Assembly: GCF_026210795.1 (NCBI RefSeq) | Contig: NC_089439.1 | Location: forward strand, 124,001 to 188,000 | Reading direction: 5' to 3' | Source: Rhizophagus irregularis | Taxonomy: Eukaryota > Glomeromycota > Glomeromycetes > Glomerales > Glomeraceae | Length of the DNA: 64,000 nucleotides | Shown: positions 11,310 to 23,051 of the stretch, in pieces | Layout: each line of letters begins with the position of its first letter | How positions within the stretch are numbered: the first letter of the stretch is position 1 | Translations under genes and position numbers: made by a program | Notes under the pieces: model-generated | Database searches by the model: none | The model's input: only the letters and a program-made list of their open reading frames with translations | What the model was told of the DNA's origin: nothing

Positions 11310-12749
11310 CAGTTGTCCCCCTCTAGCATAGCGAATATGCTTATTATCACATGCTGATCATTTGCCGATCATAATATATGTGACATCACATTAACTTTGA
11401 AGCATTATTTCAAACTATAAATGTGTAAAAAAATTACATTAAATTATTTTATTTAATAGTTTAAAGTATTAACAGTTTAATATAAAAATTTTGTGCCAAA
11501 ATAAAATGTAATGCCAAAGTTAGTTTTAGGCCAAATTTTTCAATTAATTAATATATGCCGATCATCTTCTAATCAGCACTGGGTGATACAGTTGTTGAGT
11601 TCGAAACTTAAAATTTTTATGAGTTATAGATTAATGTCTTTAAAATTAATGGCCGAAGTAACACAGCATAATTTTAGGTAATACAAAAGTTATGGCCAAA
11701 TTAATATTTGCAATTATTAATACTAATAATATTACTATTTAATTTAGTACAAAATTTTAAAATGCAATAACTTCGCCAATATGGATCTGATGGCAATGAT
11801 TTTACTACCATTCGAATCCTCTCACTGAGACCAATCTAATAGTATATAATTCATTAGAATATGTTCACTGGATCTTAAGATTATAAAATTTGAATTTTCA
11901 TTTTATTTATTAATTATAAAAATTTACATGTATTGATATAATTTCTGTTAATATTGATCAATTTTACCCTCAAAATTGTCAAATCAAACATCATTTCAGC
12001 TTTATATATTAATCAGATAGTATTTTTTTTATGTGACAATATTGAAAAGATGATTAATAAATGATCAGCAAATGATCGGCAATAATGTGACAATATAAAG
12101 GATGTTCGCTATTCTTCCCCCTCTACAGTCACACCCTTCGGGACCACCAAATGGTGTGACTATGGAGAGGTGTGCTTATAGTGAGGCTTTACATGTACAG
12201 TTACATCTATGCAAAGTTTTGATTCGGCGTGATTATATATAATTTTTTATTGTAAGTAAAATGAATGCTAACTTGATTATCAGATATAGAAATCATATTA
12301 TAAAAAAAAAAAATAATAATTTTAATTTTTCCTACCTTTCACTTTACCGAATTTGAGCTTATACAATTTTTTAGCCTACAGCATAAATTGACAAATGCAT
12401 ACATGAAAAAATGCATAAAGTTACCACTCCTTTTATATCCATTTTAACTGTATTTTAAGCAAATCTTATTGTTATTATGAAATTATACTATGAAACTGAT
12501 GAAATAATTATCTTCAGAACACGATATACATTTTTCAAATATAAATTCAATCACATAAAATGACTATAAGTGGGGAATTTTCCATATGTTAACTATTACA
12601 TCGGGGTCAACAATTGCTGTGATAGTGACTATAATCAATTTGTGACTATATAGGAGGCATTTTACTATATAAAAAATCAGGACTTGAAAGTGGTATGACT
12701 TAAGAGAGGGTATGCTTATATAGGGGGTGACTATAGAGAGGGATGACTG
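11310..12749. mobile_element. MITE with CAGT termini and TA target duplication, itself interrupted
   Basis: Left end CAGTTGTCCCCCTCT (11310), right end reading inward CAGTCATCCCTCTCTATAG (to 12749), flanked by TA at 11308-11309 and 12750-12751. TA duplication and CAGT ends are typical of the Tc1/mariner-pogo group. After removal of the nested element at 11325-12115, the left terminus continues in register as CAGTCACACCCTTC, parallel to the right end. No transposase is present. The net length is about 640 bp. A related right half lies at 47514-47708. Confidence 0.82.
11325..12115. mobile_element. Nested MITE (hAT- or Mutator-like) inside another MITE
   Basis: Termini are AGCATAGCGAATAT on the left and, read inward from the right, AGAATAGCGAACAT. 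Both continue into a shared ATCATTTGC/GATCATTTGC region, giving imperfect inverted repeats of about 50 bp. The 9-base direct repeat TCCCCCTCT flanks it at 11316-11324 and 12116-12124; an 8- or 10-base reading is also possible. A TSD of 8 would suggest hAT and 9 Mutator. No coding sequence. Confidence 0.8.
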
Positions 12750-13082
12750 TAATCACAATACCCTAAAAAGTAGATCAAGTCCATATAGCTTTACAATCCA
12801 GTCTTTATGTGCTATTTTAATCTAACTACTCCTGAACCTCTTTTTAAAGTTTACCTAGTTTTTTGAAGGATACTAATATAGATAGAAGCATATTTTAAAT
12901 GTTTATATATTTTGTTTTATTTTTCATTTTATTTTGTGTTTTCTTTTTATTTTTTTTTATTCAATTTGTAATTGACTAGCTGATTGTCCAGAGCGAAGCG
13001 AAGGACTATATTTGTCTATGCACTATGATGATCTATGGAAATAACGTGTAAATTTTCAATCACGTGAGTTTCTCTGTCCAGG

Positions 13083-13203
13083 AATTCCAAGGCGTTATGC
13101 TACTAATCAGCAGAAAATTACCAGAATTCCAAGGCATTATGCTGCTAATCAGCAGAAATTACCAAAATTCCAAGGCGTTATGCTGCTAATTAGTAGAATA
13201 TCA
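13083..13203. repeat. Three tandem copies of a 41-42 bp unit
   Basis: Units start at 13083, 13125 and 13166, each beginning AATTCCAAGGCRTTATGCT and followed by TAATCAGCAGAA. The copies differ at a few positions. They lie just downstream of a GAGCGAAGCGAAGGA motif (about 12992). No coding function is seen. Confidence 0.85.
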
Positions 13204-13209
13204 CTACAT

Positions 13210-15812
13210 CTTTATTTATTATACCTCGCTCCGGACTTACAACGGTTCCCATTTTCTAATTATAGTATAGTAATTTGGTTCCTGTTTCCTAACTCATGGA
13301 GTATATCTGCAGGCAGGTAGGTTGTAAATTGTTTAGCATAAGTTTGGTTTGTGTAACTTACAAGGAACAGCACTCTCTTTAAGCATAATAATAAATAAAA
13401 AAAAATAATAATTGGCAAATGATCAGCATAATGTCATTTTTATATATTAAATTCAGAAGAGTGAAAAATCACTTGGGCGAAAAAAAAGAAATAAAATTTT
13501 CAATATTATATATGCATTATTAATTTTTAATCAAAATTAATTATCTCAATTTCTCCTTCATTTAGATTTTTTAAATATTTTTTAGCTTTTTGACTTATTT
13601 AGGTCTTGAAAAAAAATCAATTAACCTCTTACACTCTTAAGATTAAGTTTTTGACTGGCATTAATTCCATGTGTGAAGTACAAGAAATCCATTTAATTCT
13701 ATTCATACTTTTTATACACTTTTTAATGTTACTCCTATTATTAGTTATTATTGAATGCACTTTAGATTACAAATTCCAAACATTTTTAAAGACTTCTTCA
13801 ATGGCATCTTTAATGTTTTCAGTAGTATGCAAGTATCCGATATAGGAAAGTGTTAGAGCAATTTTATGAAGACTATATTGTTAATTTAGAATTTTAATTT
13901 TCTATATTTAATAACGGATCATCCGAATTGATCCTTTTTTTATCCAAATTCATTTGTCATCTGACTGAAATCCTATTAATTTCGAATCAGATATCTGTCA
14001 GATTGATGGATTAATCTTGACCCAGATCATAACACTAACTACGTCTACGTCTTTCAAGTTAAAGGATTTGCTCAGTCGAAAGATCCATTAACTTAATGTC
14101 ATATTATATCAATGCACCAAAAATCAGTTCTAAGTTCTTCAATCCCTTCTTAGATTTTAAAGCTAAACCTGCTAACTGGATCAATTGGGATCTAGTTATA
14201 CCTATTATCTGTCATATTCATGAAATGTAGTGCGCTAGAGACAAGTAGTTAACCATATACATCTTCAACTAGCTTGCATTTCTGGTCCAAAAGCTGGATA
14301 TGCGCAGCTCACCAAGATGTAGTAAGATTATAATAACTGATTTTATAGGGGAGCGCGTCCTTGGGCTCACCTTTCTTGCGGGTTCTATCAAATGCTCTAT
14401 ATCATCCTTTTTTTGCAAATTAGACCTATTTGTCTTATGCGTTCCTTGACTTTCCAAGAATGTCTCATCACCTACTATTTTTTAACATGACACCTATTCT
14501 GTTCCCGTGTTGAAATTATCAGAAGTAAATTGTACCTACAAACCATATAAATTTCATATGCTTATTGCTTTAAAATGTTTTGTCATGGCATATTTCCTCT
14601 TATCATGTTACAATATCACATACCGTTGCCAGTTTTATCTCCATTTCTTTCTGCCTCATAGTCGCATTTACTTCCATTTCCTTTTTTTCTAAAACAACGT
14701 TTCGCCGGAAGGTTTAACTTCCTCTGTTTGTGCATACGAGACGAACTTAAATATCGCGTTATGCTCGATCGACTTATCGAACGAGTAGTCACTTTTACTC
14801 CGACGGAAAATTAGATTGAAAGGAGGTTGAGGCTGTCAGGATTTAGTTTCCCCAACGGCAACCTTTAAACTCTCGTGTGTCATAAACTCCATTATCTTAC
14901 AATATAGTATCGTATTTACGCCAAACCAAATAAGTACACATGTCATAAGATTTTCCCAGCGTAACCTGAAAAAAATGTCACGAAAAATCACGTAATATTT
15001 TTCATCACCCTTCCTTGTTTCTAAGTATCTGAGAGACGAAATTTTTTAGTAACAAAATCCTACTCGTCACGCACTATTCGTTCACATGTGCAGATTACGC
15101 TGGGGTAGTCTTATGATATAACTACTGCGCCAGACTTTTGCTGTGCCGTTGCATGTGATGTCTTTGATACTTTGCTACGCTGTGATGACTACTGTATAAC
15201 AAGCAAAATTTAAAGATTTGTTTAGCATATACGGAATCTCGAATGGCCAGTGCGTGCGCACCAGGCATACTATTAACTTTATTTGCACAGTTATTTTCAA
15301 TGTTTTGATTAATGATTTGATATAGCGGTAAAGATTTATAAATTTATTGAAGTTGGCAATTAAATTATTCCTCATCATATGATTATAACCGAGAATGATG
15401 ACTATCGGATTTCAACCTAATTCTTTACTCCGGACAGTTCGTGTGATCTTATTAACTTCTATTTTGTTTTACATTCATTGTGCGAGTTAGGTAACGTATA
15501 CAGAAATATAACATCGTAACGTGAAAATTCATTATAATTCCTAATTAAGTAATTTGTGATATACATTCTGGACTCTTTTGTCATACTTTTTTATGTATAT
15601 AAGGCTCTTAAAAAGGCAGAAAAAAAAGGTATATAAAGTTTTTTAAAGAAAAATTTTTAAAAACCGTCGTACTTTTTAAGAAACTTTTCTTTACGGTAAT
15701 TATACCTAATATACCTAACTCGCAACATTTTTTTTATATGCTTTATAAAAAATAGGTCATTTTATGTATTAATTTATCTTTATCAAACTCATATATATTA
15801 TTTTAAAAAGCG
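13210..15812. other. Gene-free region with a relatively GC-richer patch
   Basis: No convincing exon. Short ORFs at 13606-13845, 14269-14457 and 15175-15378 show no recognisable motif. The segment from about 14695 to 15140 has visibly more G and C than its surroundings and could be an old insertion or remnant gene, but I cannot identify it. A TATA-like TATATAAGG lies near 15595, about 215 bases before the LITAF start. Confidence 0.4.
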
Positions 15813-16304
15813 ATGTCAACAACCACAAAATCTCCACCACCATATTCTTCAGAACAACAATATCCGCAACAGCAAACGAATACACCTGTTGCAGGAAATC
15901 CCGTTCAAGCACAACCAATATATATGCAACCTATGCAACCACAACAACCTGGAATTGTATATATGGCGCAACCACAACTGCAACCACAACCACAACCTGG
16001 AATTGTATATATGGCGCAACCGCAACCGCAACCACAACATGTTATAAATATGGTACCCGCCGTACCAGCAGCTGCGCCAATTGGTTATTCTCATTACCCC
16101 GTTGTAGTTATTTGTCCTTATTGTCGTAATAACGTTACTACTATTGTAAATGAAACTCCTGGAAATACCGCTTACCTTTGGTCTTTTATTTTATTTTTGA
16201 TTTGTTGTCCTCTTATGTGGGTACCTTGCGTTATGTCTAGTTGTTTGGATAAAATTCACACTTGTCCTAGTTGTAGAAATGTTTTGGCGCAAGTTAAAGC
16301 TTGA
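15813..16304 (+). CDS. LITAF-domain membrane zinc-ribbon protein
   Basis: A single-exon 163-residue protein. Residues 1-95 are Pro/Gln-rich with PPPY and a near-exact internal duplication of QPGIVYMAQPQ, a typical LITAF N-terminal tail able to bind WW-domain or ESCRT partners. Residues about 98-163 form the LITAF domain: CPYCRNNV, a hydrophobic hairpin (LWSFILFLICCPLMWVPCV) that inserts into the cytosolic face of endosomal membranes, then HTCPSCRNVL. Both CxxC pairs and the conserved His are present. The start at 15813 follows AT-rich sequence and is the only in-frame Met before the PPPY motif. A role in endosomal or lysosomal membranes is inferred from the family. Confidence 0.9.
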   Translation: MSTTTKSPPPYSSEQQYPQQQTNTPVAGNPVQAQPIYMQPMQPQQPGIVYMAQPQLQPQPQPGIVYMAQPQPQPQHVINMVPAVPAAAPIGYSHYPVVVICPYCRNNVTTIVNETPGNTAYLWSFILFLICCPLMWVPCVMSSCLDKIHTCPSCRNVLAQVKA

Positions 16305-16802
16305 ATAACTTAAGATCTTTTAAAATTCTGATTAATGAGATTAATGAAAAAAATATATTATTTTTTATATGATGAAATCTTTAGACGTATTTTAACGAGT
16401 ACAAAATTAGTATCTCAGTTTTTTTTAGGACGTCACACAGTATGTAGGGTATTTGTCCATACATGCATATAACCTAAAAACAATACATATAATGTATACT
16501 TGGTTTTTGACCAAAAATCCATTGTATATAAATACTTAATATACGGTTAATTAATAAAAAATTTACATAATCATTTACATAAAAGAAATTTATAACATTT
16601 TAAAATTCAAAATTAATTTTCAGATTTCAAGTCTTCTTTTCATTTTCATATTTTCAAGCTCAAGTTTCGCAATTTCCGATATTGCTCGATTTAGATTACA
16701 ACATTATTATTTTTTGATATTTTTACTTCCATTTGTAGATAAAATCTGTCATCACTCTTTTCACTTATTAAGTAAAATAAATTTTAAATTACACTAAAAA
16801 AT

Positions 16803-16862
16803 TATAAAAAAGCAGCAGAGGATGGAAATGAAGTGGCAGTATATAATTTAGCTGGTTGTTAT
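16803..16862 (+). pseudogene. Sel1-like repeat fragment
   Basis: About 20 codons read YKKAAEDGNEVAVYNLAGCY, matching the AAxxGxxxAxYNLxxCY core of Sel1-like repeats. These are abundant in Glomeromycotina, often next to kinase domains. Only one repeat is present and stops follow, so this is a fragment of a former gene or a captured exon. Confidence 0.6.
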
Positions 16863-17014
16863 AATTTTTTGGTTATATAGTTATATCAACTTTTACTCCT
16901 ATCTCTTTAGGAATAAGGAACACCAGTATTATTAAAAAAATTTCAATGAATAAAATTTTGGATAGAGCAGATATGGTAATTTTTATAGTGATTTATTAAT
17001 AATAGAGTTTAAAG

Positions 17015-17440
17015 CAATTATAGGTTGGTTAAATGCATTTATGAAGAGGCATAATTTAATAAGGTGTCAGCATATAAAATATCACAAAAACTTCCTGAGC
17101 AATTAGAAAAAAAATTAAAAGAGTTTTACTAGTTTATTATTCATCTTAGAATCCAGAAATCATTTGAATTATATAACATATTCAATATGGATAAAACGCT
17201 TGTATAGTTCAATATAATCAGAAATTTTACCATTAATACAAAGGAGAAAAGAACCATTCACATCTGTAGAACAGGCAATGAAAACAACTGGTTTACTATT
17301 ATTTTGATATGTACTACAGGTAAAATTTTTGATAATTTAACAATTTTAATATAATTATTATTTTTTAATTCTTTTTTTATTACAGATAAAACTAGATTAC
17401 CATTAATTTGTATTTTTAAAGGTAAACAAATGCCACACAA
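17015..17440 (+). pseudogene. Degraded pogo/Tigger transposase (second lineage)
   Basis: Broken frames read GWLNAFMKRHNL (end of the CENP-B-type DNA-binding domain), ELYNIFNMDKT (first catalytic Asp region), FTSVEQAM and DKTRLPLICIFKGKQMP (the block after the first catalytic motif). The wording is close to a pogo-type family common in these fungi but clearly different from the transposase at 21.3-24.3 kb. The copy has multiple frame breaks and stops, and no C-terminal DDE residues were found. An intervening 17320-17385 segment may be an intron. Confidence 0.75.
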
Positions 17441-18734
17441 TAAAAGGTTCTGGTGTAGTTATATTGTTATCCTGTTAACAATTAAAGCTAACTGAAAAAC
17501 TTTAATGCTTTAACAGGTTAACTGGAGCTTAACTTAATAGAAGAGTCTTAAGTTGATTGCAAATAATCACATAAGATGACATTGGATATTCAGTTAAAGA
17601 AAATAGGTTTTTATTAAAATAATGTAAAACTTTAAATATAACGAAAATATAAATAATCTCTTAGTTGTGAAATTAACTATCTTGAATTATATTACTGGAA
17701 ATAATGCTCTTTTCATATAACTCAAATATTACAATACAATTCTTAAATACCAAACTATCTGTAAACTTGTCTCTAAATTATCCGTTCTTCAACTAAGTAA
17801 AATCTAACACTATTTATAATAAAATAAAAAAAATAAATATAATATATAATAAATAAATAAAATATAACAAATAAAATTAATAAAATAAATAAATTAATAT
17901 ATCAGATTTATCAAAAAATCAAGAGATCTACAAAATGATCTACAAAATGATCTACATAAAATTACTGTGCCGCATTTCTTATTTTAACAATATAGTTTCA
18001 TGGATAAATTTTAAATTGATAAAATATTATATAAATTATCTTAATCATATGAGAAGTTTAAACAGCCAATCCAGATTTTCAGCCATGATGGTTTTTAATT
18101 CTTTAGAGGATATTTGAAAGGGTCAGTTAAAGAATAATTTAATCAAAGCAATATTAATTTGGTAGTAATTTCTAATGGTTTAACTAGTAAATGTCAACCC
18201 TTTAATATTACTATTAATAAACCGTTTAATGATAACTTTTGTAAAAAGTAGCATTTTTAGATGTCTAATGATAATGCTAAATATATTAAAACAGAAAATT
18301 TTTAATATATAAAAATAAGTGATATTTACAAAATAGGTAAAGTATGCATAGAAAAGTATTTCTGACAATATTATTATCTATTCGTTTAAAAAATAGGACA
18401 TATTTAATGCAAATATGTTATTTATAAAATTATTGAAAAAAATACTATTATGCAAAATGCAAATCATTTAGTTAATATGTAAAATACTAATTAATATTTT
18501 GAAATATTTTACATAATAATATATACTAAAATTTTACAGACTATTTTATAACTTTTAAAAGTAATTATATATTAAATTTTATTAAAATTGAATAATTATT
18601 AAAATACTTTTACTATAACAACTTTTAAAAAATTAGTCAAATTATAAAATTTGATAAATATTTTAAATTATTTTATGAGTAATTTTAACACTTACCAGTA
18701 GTAAATAAAATTCACTAGAAGTAAATTCACAGAA
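17441..18734. other. Gene-free AT-rich sequence
   Basis: No supported gene, RNA or complete repeat. AT microsatellite-like stretches occur at about 17820-17900. Confidence 0.4.
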
Positions 18735-19108
18735 TTCTGCTTACTTATAAGATGGATGCTTTGCAGTAAAAAAGGACGAAACTACTAAAAAAAATTTAAA
18801 TTTTCTTTTATATGTCAAAAATATTCTAAATGCTATAATTTGTTCAAACTTTATATTAACTCATTTTTTATTTTTTTTTGGTAGTTTCATCCCTTTCTAC
18901 TGTAAAGTTTTCAGATAGATCACTTTCAGATTTAAGGTAAAAATTATATATAAAATTCTTTGCAAATCCTACTATAAAGAAAATTTTATATTATATTATT
19001 ATGATTTTTTCCTTTTTAATTAATTAACCAATAGAATTTAAGAAAAAGTAAGGTAAAAATCATTAGTAAAGGGCCAATTTTCTATGGTGACTTTTATTAT
19101 AAGTATGT
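18735..19108. mobile_element. MITE copy A (GTGAC/GCTTACTTATAA family), interrupted
   Basis: Left arm GCTTACTTATAAGATGG, right arm reading inward AAAGTCACCATAGAAAATTGG. The interior shares GGTAAAAATTATATATAAAA and AACCAATAGAATTTAAG with copies at 20497-20731 and 48126-48340. A smaller MITE sits inside at 18764-18902. Diverged ends make the exact limits uncertain. Confidence 0.7.
18764..18902. mobile_element. 139-bp nested MITE with CAGTA termini
   Basis: Termini CAGTAAAAAAGGACGAAAC and, inward from the right, CAGTAGAAAGGGATGAAAC. The flanks are TG on the left and TA on the right, consistent with a TA target duplication after one mutation. It lies inside MITE copy A, so it inserted later. Confidence 0.75.
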
Positions 19109-19489
19109 GAATTTTATGTACATATATTTATAAAATCAATAGTAATATTATTGTAAATATTATAAAAAAAAGTTTTTATTTGTTTTTCTTTAATAAGAAA
19201 ATTATTTTAATTTTTAAAAAACATTTTGTTATTTAACAATTGAGAATAGGCTATATATTAATATTTAATTTTGTATAACTAGGTAATTCAAAATATTTAC
19301 AAGACTAGTATAGCGTCACCATCATAGTGAAATTAGACAGAGTAAAATTTTGATTTGCATACAATTTTAGAATTTTTCATCTATAGTTAGATCATCAAGA
19401 TTGCGTATTTTTTATCAAAATTTTTATATGTAAAAAATTAGTTTGCGTATTTTTAGCTTAAATTTGGCCAATCTTATATATATAATATA

Positions 19490-19661
19490 CAGTCAATCCT
19501 TGTTATAACGAACCCTAGGTTCTAGATCTCAACTTTACTATAGGGCTATAGTGAAGATTTTAAGAGATTTGATTGGTTAATTCGTTATAGCAAGGGGAAA
19601 TTTATTATAGTTGTCTGAAAAATTCACTATATTAAAGATTCGCTATATCAAGATTTGACTG
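19490..19661. mobile_element. 172-bp pogo-like MITE
   Basis: Ends CAGTCAATCCTTGTTATAAC and, inward from the right, CAGTCAAATCTTGATATAGC. TA lies on both sides (19488-19489, 19662-19663). The AACGAAC/AGCGAAT subterminal motifs match those of the Tigger element starting at 20922, so this is probably a non-autonomous relative. Confidence 0.85.
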
Positions 19662-20496
19662 TATTTACTGTATGTATTTATTTAATTAACCGTATTGTAA
19701 TATTTAGTATTAATTGAAAGAAATTTCTAAAAGTTAAAAAGTGAAATTTTAGAAAAATATTATTAAAAAAATGGTAAATTCTATTTTTTCACATTAGTAT
19801 TTGATTTTATAAATAATATAAAAGCCATAATAAAATAATTAATAACTTAATGTCTGAAATTTTATTTGCGTATTTTTGCAGGATTTTTAATATCAGGTAT
19901 TAATTATGCGTACTATTCATATAAAAAGTCTCTGCATATAGTTCATAGTAAAAAAATTTTTCACTACCTAACCCCTATATATATATTTCTGTATATCACT
20001 AGTATTATCATTGTAATAGTTTACTAACTTGCTATAGAATAGTTTCTATTCATTATTGAAATACTACTTGATTAACTCCTTATTTATTTTTTATCTACAC
20101 TAAGGTAAGACTAACTCGAATTTATATATTACCCTGACTTATATTTTAGTTAGTAGAAAACTTTCATCAAATATAATGACAATTATTTAGATACTTTTTT
20201 ATACTAACTATTTATACTTTAGAATTGAATTAAGACTTCTTTAAGACCATTACAGCTCACGATTTCTTAATCCCAAGATATAGTTATGAATTTCTCAATA
20301 GTATAGTAATAACAACTGAGATAAAAAAACTACTGAGACAGAAAAAATAAGAGATAGTATAGACTCGCCTATTTGAAATTACCTTCAGTGGTACTATCTT
20401 ACCATTTAAGCTACCATTCAGTATCTTTTCTAGTGGAAAATTGAACTCCATACCTTATCTAATATATCTATCTATTCAGGAATATTACAGTTAGCC

Positions 20497-20731
20497 TAAA
20501 CAGGACCTTGCTTACTTATAATAAAGGTTACTGTAGAAAATTGGCCCTTTACTAATAGTTTTTACCTTACTTTTTTCTTAAATTCTATTGGTTAATTAGC
20601 TAAAAAGAAAAAAAATCATAACAATGTAACATAAAATTTCCTTTTATAGTAGGATCTGCAAAGAATTTTATATATGATTTTTACCTTAGGCCTGGGGTAA
20701 CCTATCTTATAAGTAAGCACGGTCCTGTTTA
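20497..20731. mobile_element. MITE copy B (same family as 18735 and 48126)
   Basis: Left end TAAACAGGACCTTGCTTACT, right end inward TAAACAGGACCGTGCTTACT. The interior is the family sequence in the opposite orientation to copy A. The near-identical 20-base termini indicate a recent insertion. No ORF of its own. Confidence 0.85.
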
Positions 20732-20824
20732 AACTTATTAGAAAATAAATTATTACAAAAATATTGCATTCAAAAATTTTACTATATATAATGACCATTT
20801 AATTACATTGAATTCTAATGATAT

Positions 20825-20857
20825 CCATAAATCATTAAAAAAAAAAAAAAAAAAAAA
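20825..20857. mobile_element. Tiny poly(A)-tailed retro-insertion with 15-bp target duplication
   Basis: The 15-mer GAATTCTAATGATAT occurs at 20810-20824 and again at 20858-20872. Between them is CCATAAATCATT followed by about 21 A. A 15-bp duplication flanking a short sequence with a poly(A) tail is the signature of LINE-type target-primed insertion, here 5'-truncated to about 12 bases. Confidence 0.8.
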
Positions 20858-21442
20858 GAATTCTAATGATATTATTTAAAATGATCATCCAGACAGAAAA
20901 TTACCTTAAAATATACAAGTACAGTCTACTCTCTCTACAACGAACCTCGATATAACGAATAATATGATATAACGGATCATCTAATGTAGTACCAATTTTA
21001 AATATAAAAAAAACCTTAGTATAACGAAGTCTAGTATTTATTTATTGTATAACGTAGTATGATGTAAAGTGTGTGAATTGCTTATATAAATATGCCATTT
21101 GGTATAACGGATTTTTTTATAACAAATTTTTTTTCCATTATAACGAAGAATTTTTGCGGTTTTTAATTGAACATTCTTTAGTAATACTGGTAAATTTTTT
21201 GTAATTTTCTATATAAGATAATTTACCCCTTGCTATTTTGTTAAATATGGTAATTATTTATATAAAAATGGATTTTTACACTATACTTATCATTACTTTC
21301 ATTTATTCTTCTTTTTGATATCAATAATATGCCAAAAAAAACTCCTAGAAAGCGTAAATCACTCATATCAGCCCAAAAAAAGGAGGTTTGTTTAAAAAAA
21401 ATATTCCCTCCTTTTTTAAAACAAAAGGACTTAGCAAAAGAA

Positions 21443-21944
21443 CCCTATAAAAAGTATTATACTTAAAATATATTTAAAATATATTTAAAATATACTTAAT
21501 TTAAAAATTGCAAAATACTTAAAATATATTTTTAATATATCTAAAATATATTTAAAATTATCTTAAAACATATGTCTAATATATTTAATTTTTGCCCATA
21601 TACTTAAAATATATTTAAATTATATTTAAATTAAACTTTAAGTATATTATAAGACTATTATAAGTATATTTTTTATGTATTTAAAATATACTTAAAATAT
21701 ATTAAGTATGTAAAAAATATATCTATAATATACTTAAATTTTGATTTAAGTATATTTTAAGTATATTTTAAGTATTTTGGCAAAAATTAAATATATTAGA
21801 AATATATTTTAAGATAATTTTAAATACATTTTAAGTATATTATAAGTATTTCGCAATTTTTAAATTAAATATATTTTAAGTATAATTTAAATATATTTTA
21901 AAAAGTTTTTAATTATATTTTAAATATAAATACTTTTTATAGGG
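21443..21944. mobile_element. 502-bp foldback element inserted in the transposase
   Basis: Both ends read inward as CCCTATAAAAAGTATT. Nearly the whole insert is one inverted repeat: TTTAAAAATTGCRAAATACTT and CTAATATATTTAATTTTTGCC recur on both arms. GAA flanks it at 21440-21442 and 21945-21947, a 3-bp target duplication. Its removal joins LAKE to YDVSEG in frame, so the boundaries are exact. It is built from a TACTTAAAATATATTT-like motif. The class is uncertain; 3-bp duplications occur in PIF/Harbinger and CACTA elements. Confidence 0.88.
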
Positions 21945-23051
21945 GAATATGATGTTAGTGAAGGAATGGTGAGTGATATTCTGAAAGAGAAAGACCAATG
22001 GCTTGCAATGATAGATAATGATTCATATCAAGCCAATTTAAAACGTGAAAAAAAACTCAGTTTCCTATTACTGAAGAAGCACTTACTGTCTGGATAGATA
22101 AAGCATTTCAAGCTGGACTTATTTTTACTGAAAGTATTTTGACAACAAAGGTATTACTAGATTTTGCCTTATTGTATAATGAAGAAAAATTCAAAGCATC
22201 AAATGGGTGGCTTGATAATTTTAAAAAGAGACATAATCTTAAGCAGTATAATATTCATGAGGAAAAGGGTAGTGCACCAATTCAAGATCTTGATTCAATG
22301 AGAGAAAAACTTTGTCAAACATTAAGAGATTATGATCCAAAAGATATTTTTAATTGTGATGAGACGGGTCTCTTCTGGAAAATAAAACCAAATCGTACAA
22401 TATCTAATAGTTCTGTGACCGGAACTAAGCAATCTAAGGAACATGTAACTTTTTTATTTACCTGTAATTCAACCGGAACTGAAAAATTGCGCCCCTATTT
22501 ATACATAAATATGAAAATCCCAGAGTGCTTAAAAATATTAACAAAAATTCCCTTCCGGTCAATTATTATTGGAATAAAAAAAGTTGGATGCAAATGTCTA
22601 TCTGGAACGATTATCTTAAAAAATTAGATTTTTATATGAGAGCACAAAATAGGCACATACTTCTACTTGTTGACAATGCTCCAATACATACTTTATTTGA
22701 AAATACAACTCTTACGAATATTGTCATTGAATACCTTTCTCCAAATACCACATCTCACCTTCAACCCTGCGATCAAGGAATTATTAATAGTTTTAAAGTA
22801 AGAAGTAAACTTTATTTGTTTACTGTAATTGTTTTAAATTTAATATTGATTTTTTTATTTTAGGTACAATATAGAAAGTTGTATTTGTGTAATCGGGTTA
22901 AAGCTTTTGATAATTTCAATGAACATAGCACTGAACTTGGTGAAATTAACATTAAAAAATATATCAAATATATTGCACGTGCATGGGATAATGTTATGAA
23001 TGATACAATCAAAAATTGTTGGCTAAAAGCAGGTATTATATCTGAATATGG

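Noticed and set aside
11750-11850. tRNA-like segment with CATTCGAATCC
   Set aside because: The B-box-like motif lacks a matching A box, anticodon arm and acceptor stem; it lies inside a MITE.
13606-13845. Plus-strand ORF of 79 codons with hydrophobic stretch
   Set aside because: No start context, no homologous motif, AT-driven hydrophobic composition, in a gene desert.
14269-14457. Minus-strand ORF of 62 codons in a GC-richer patch
   Set aside because: No recognisable domain, and the frame is not extended by any plausible splice.
15849-16094. Minus-strand ORF of 81 codons rich in Leu, Trp and Arg
   Set aside because: Mirror of the Pro/Gln repeats of the LITAF gene; composition is a by-product of the sense strand.
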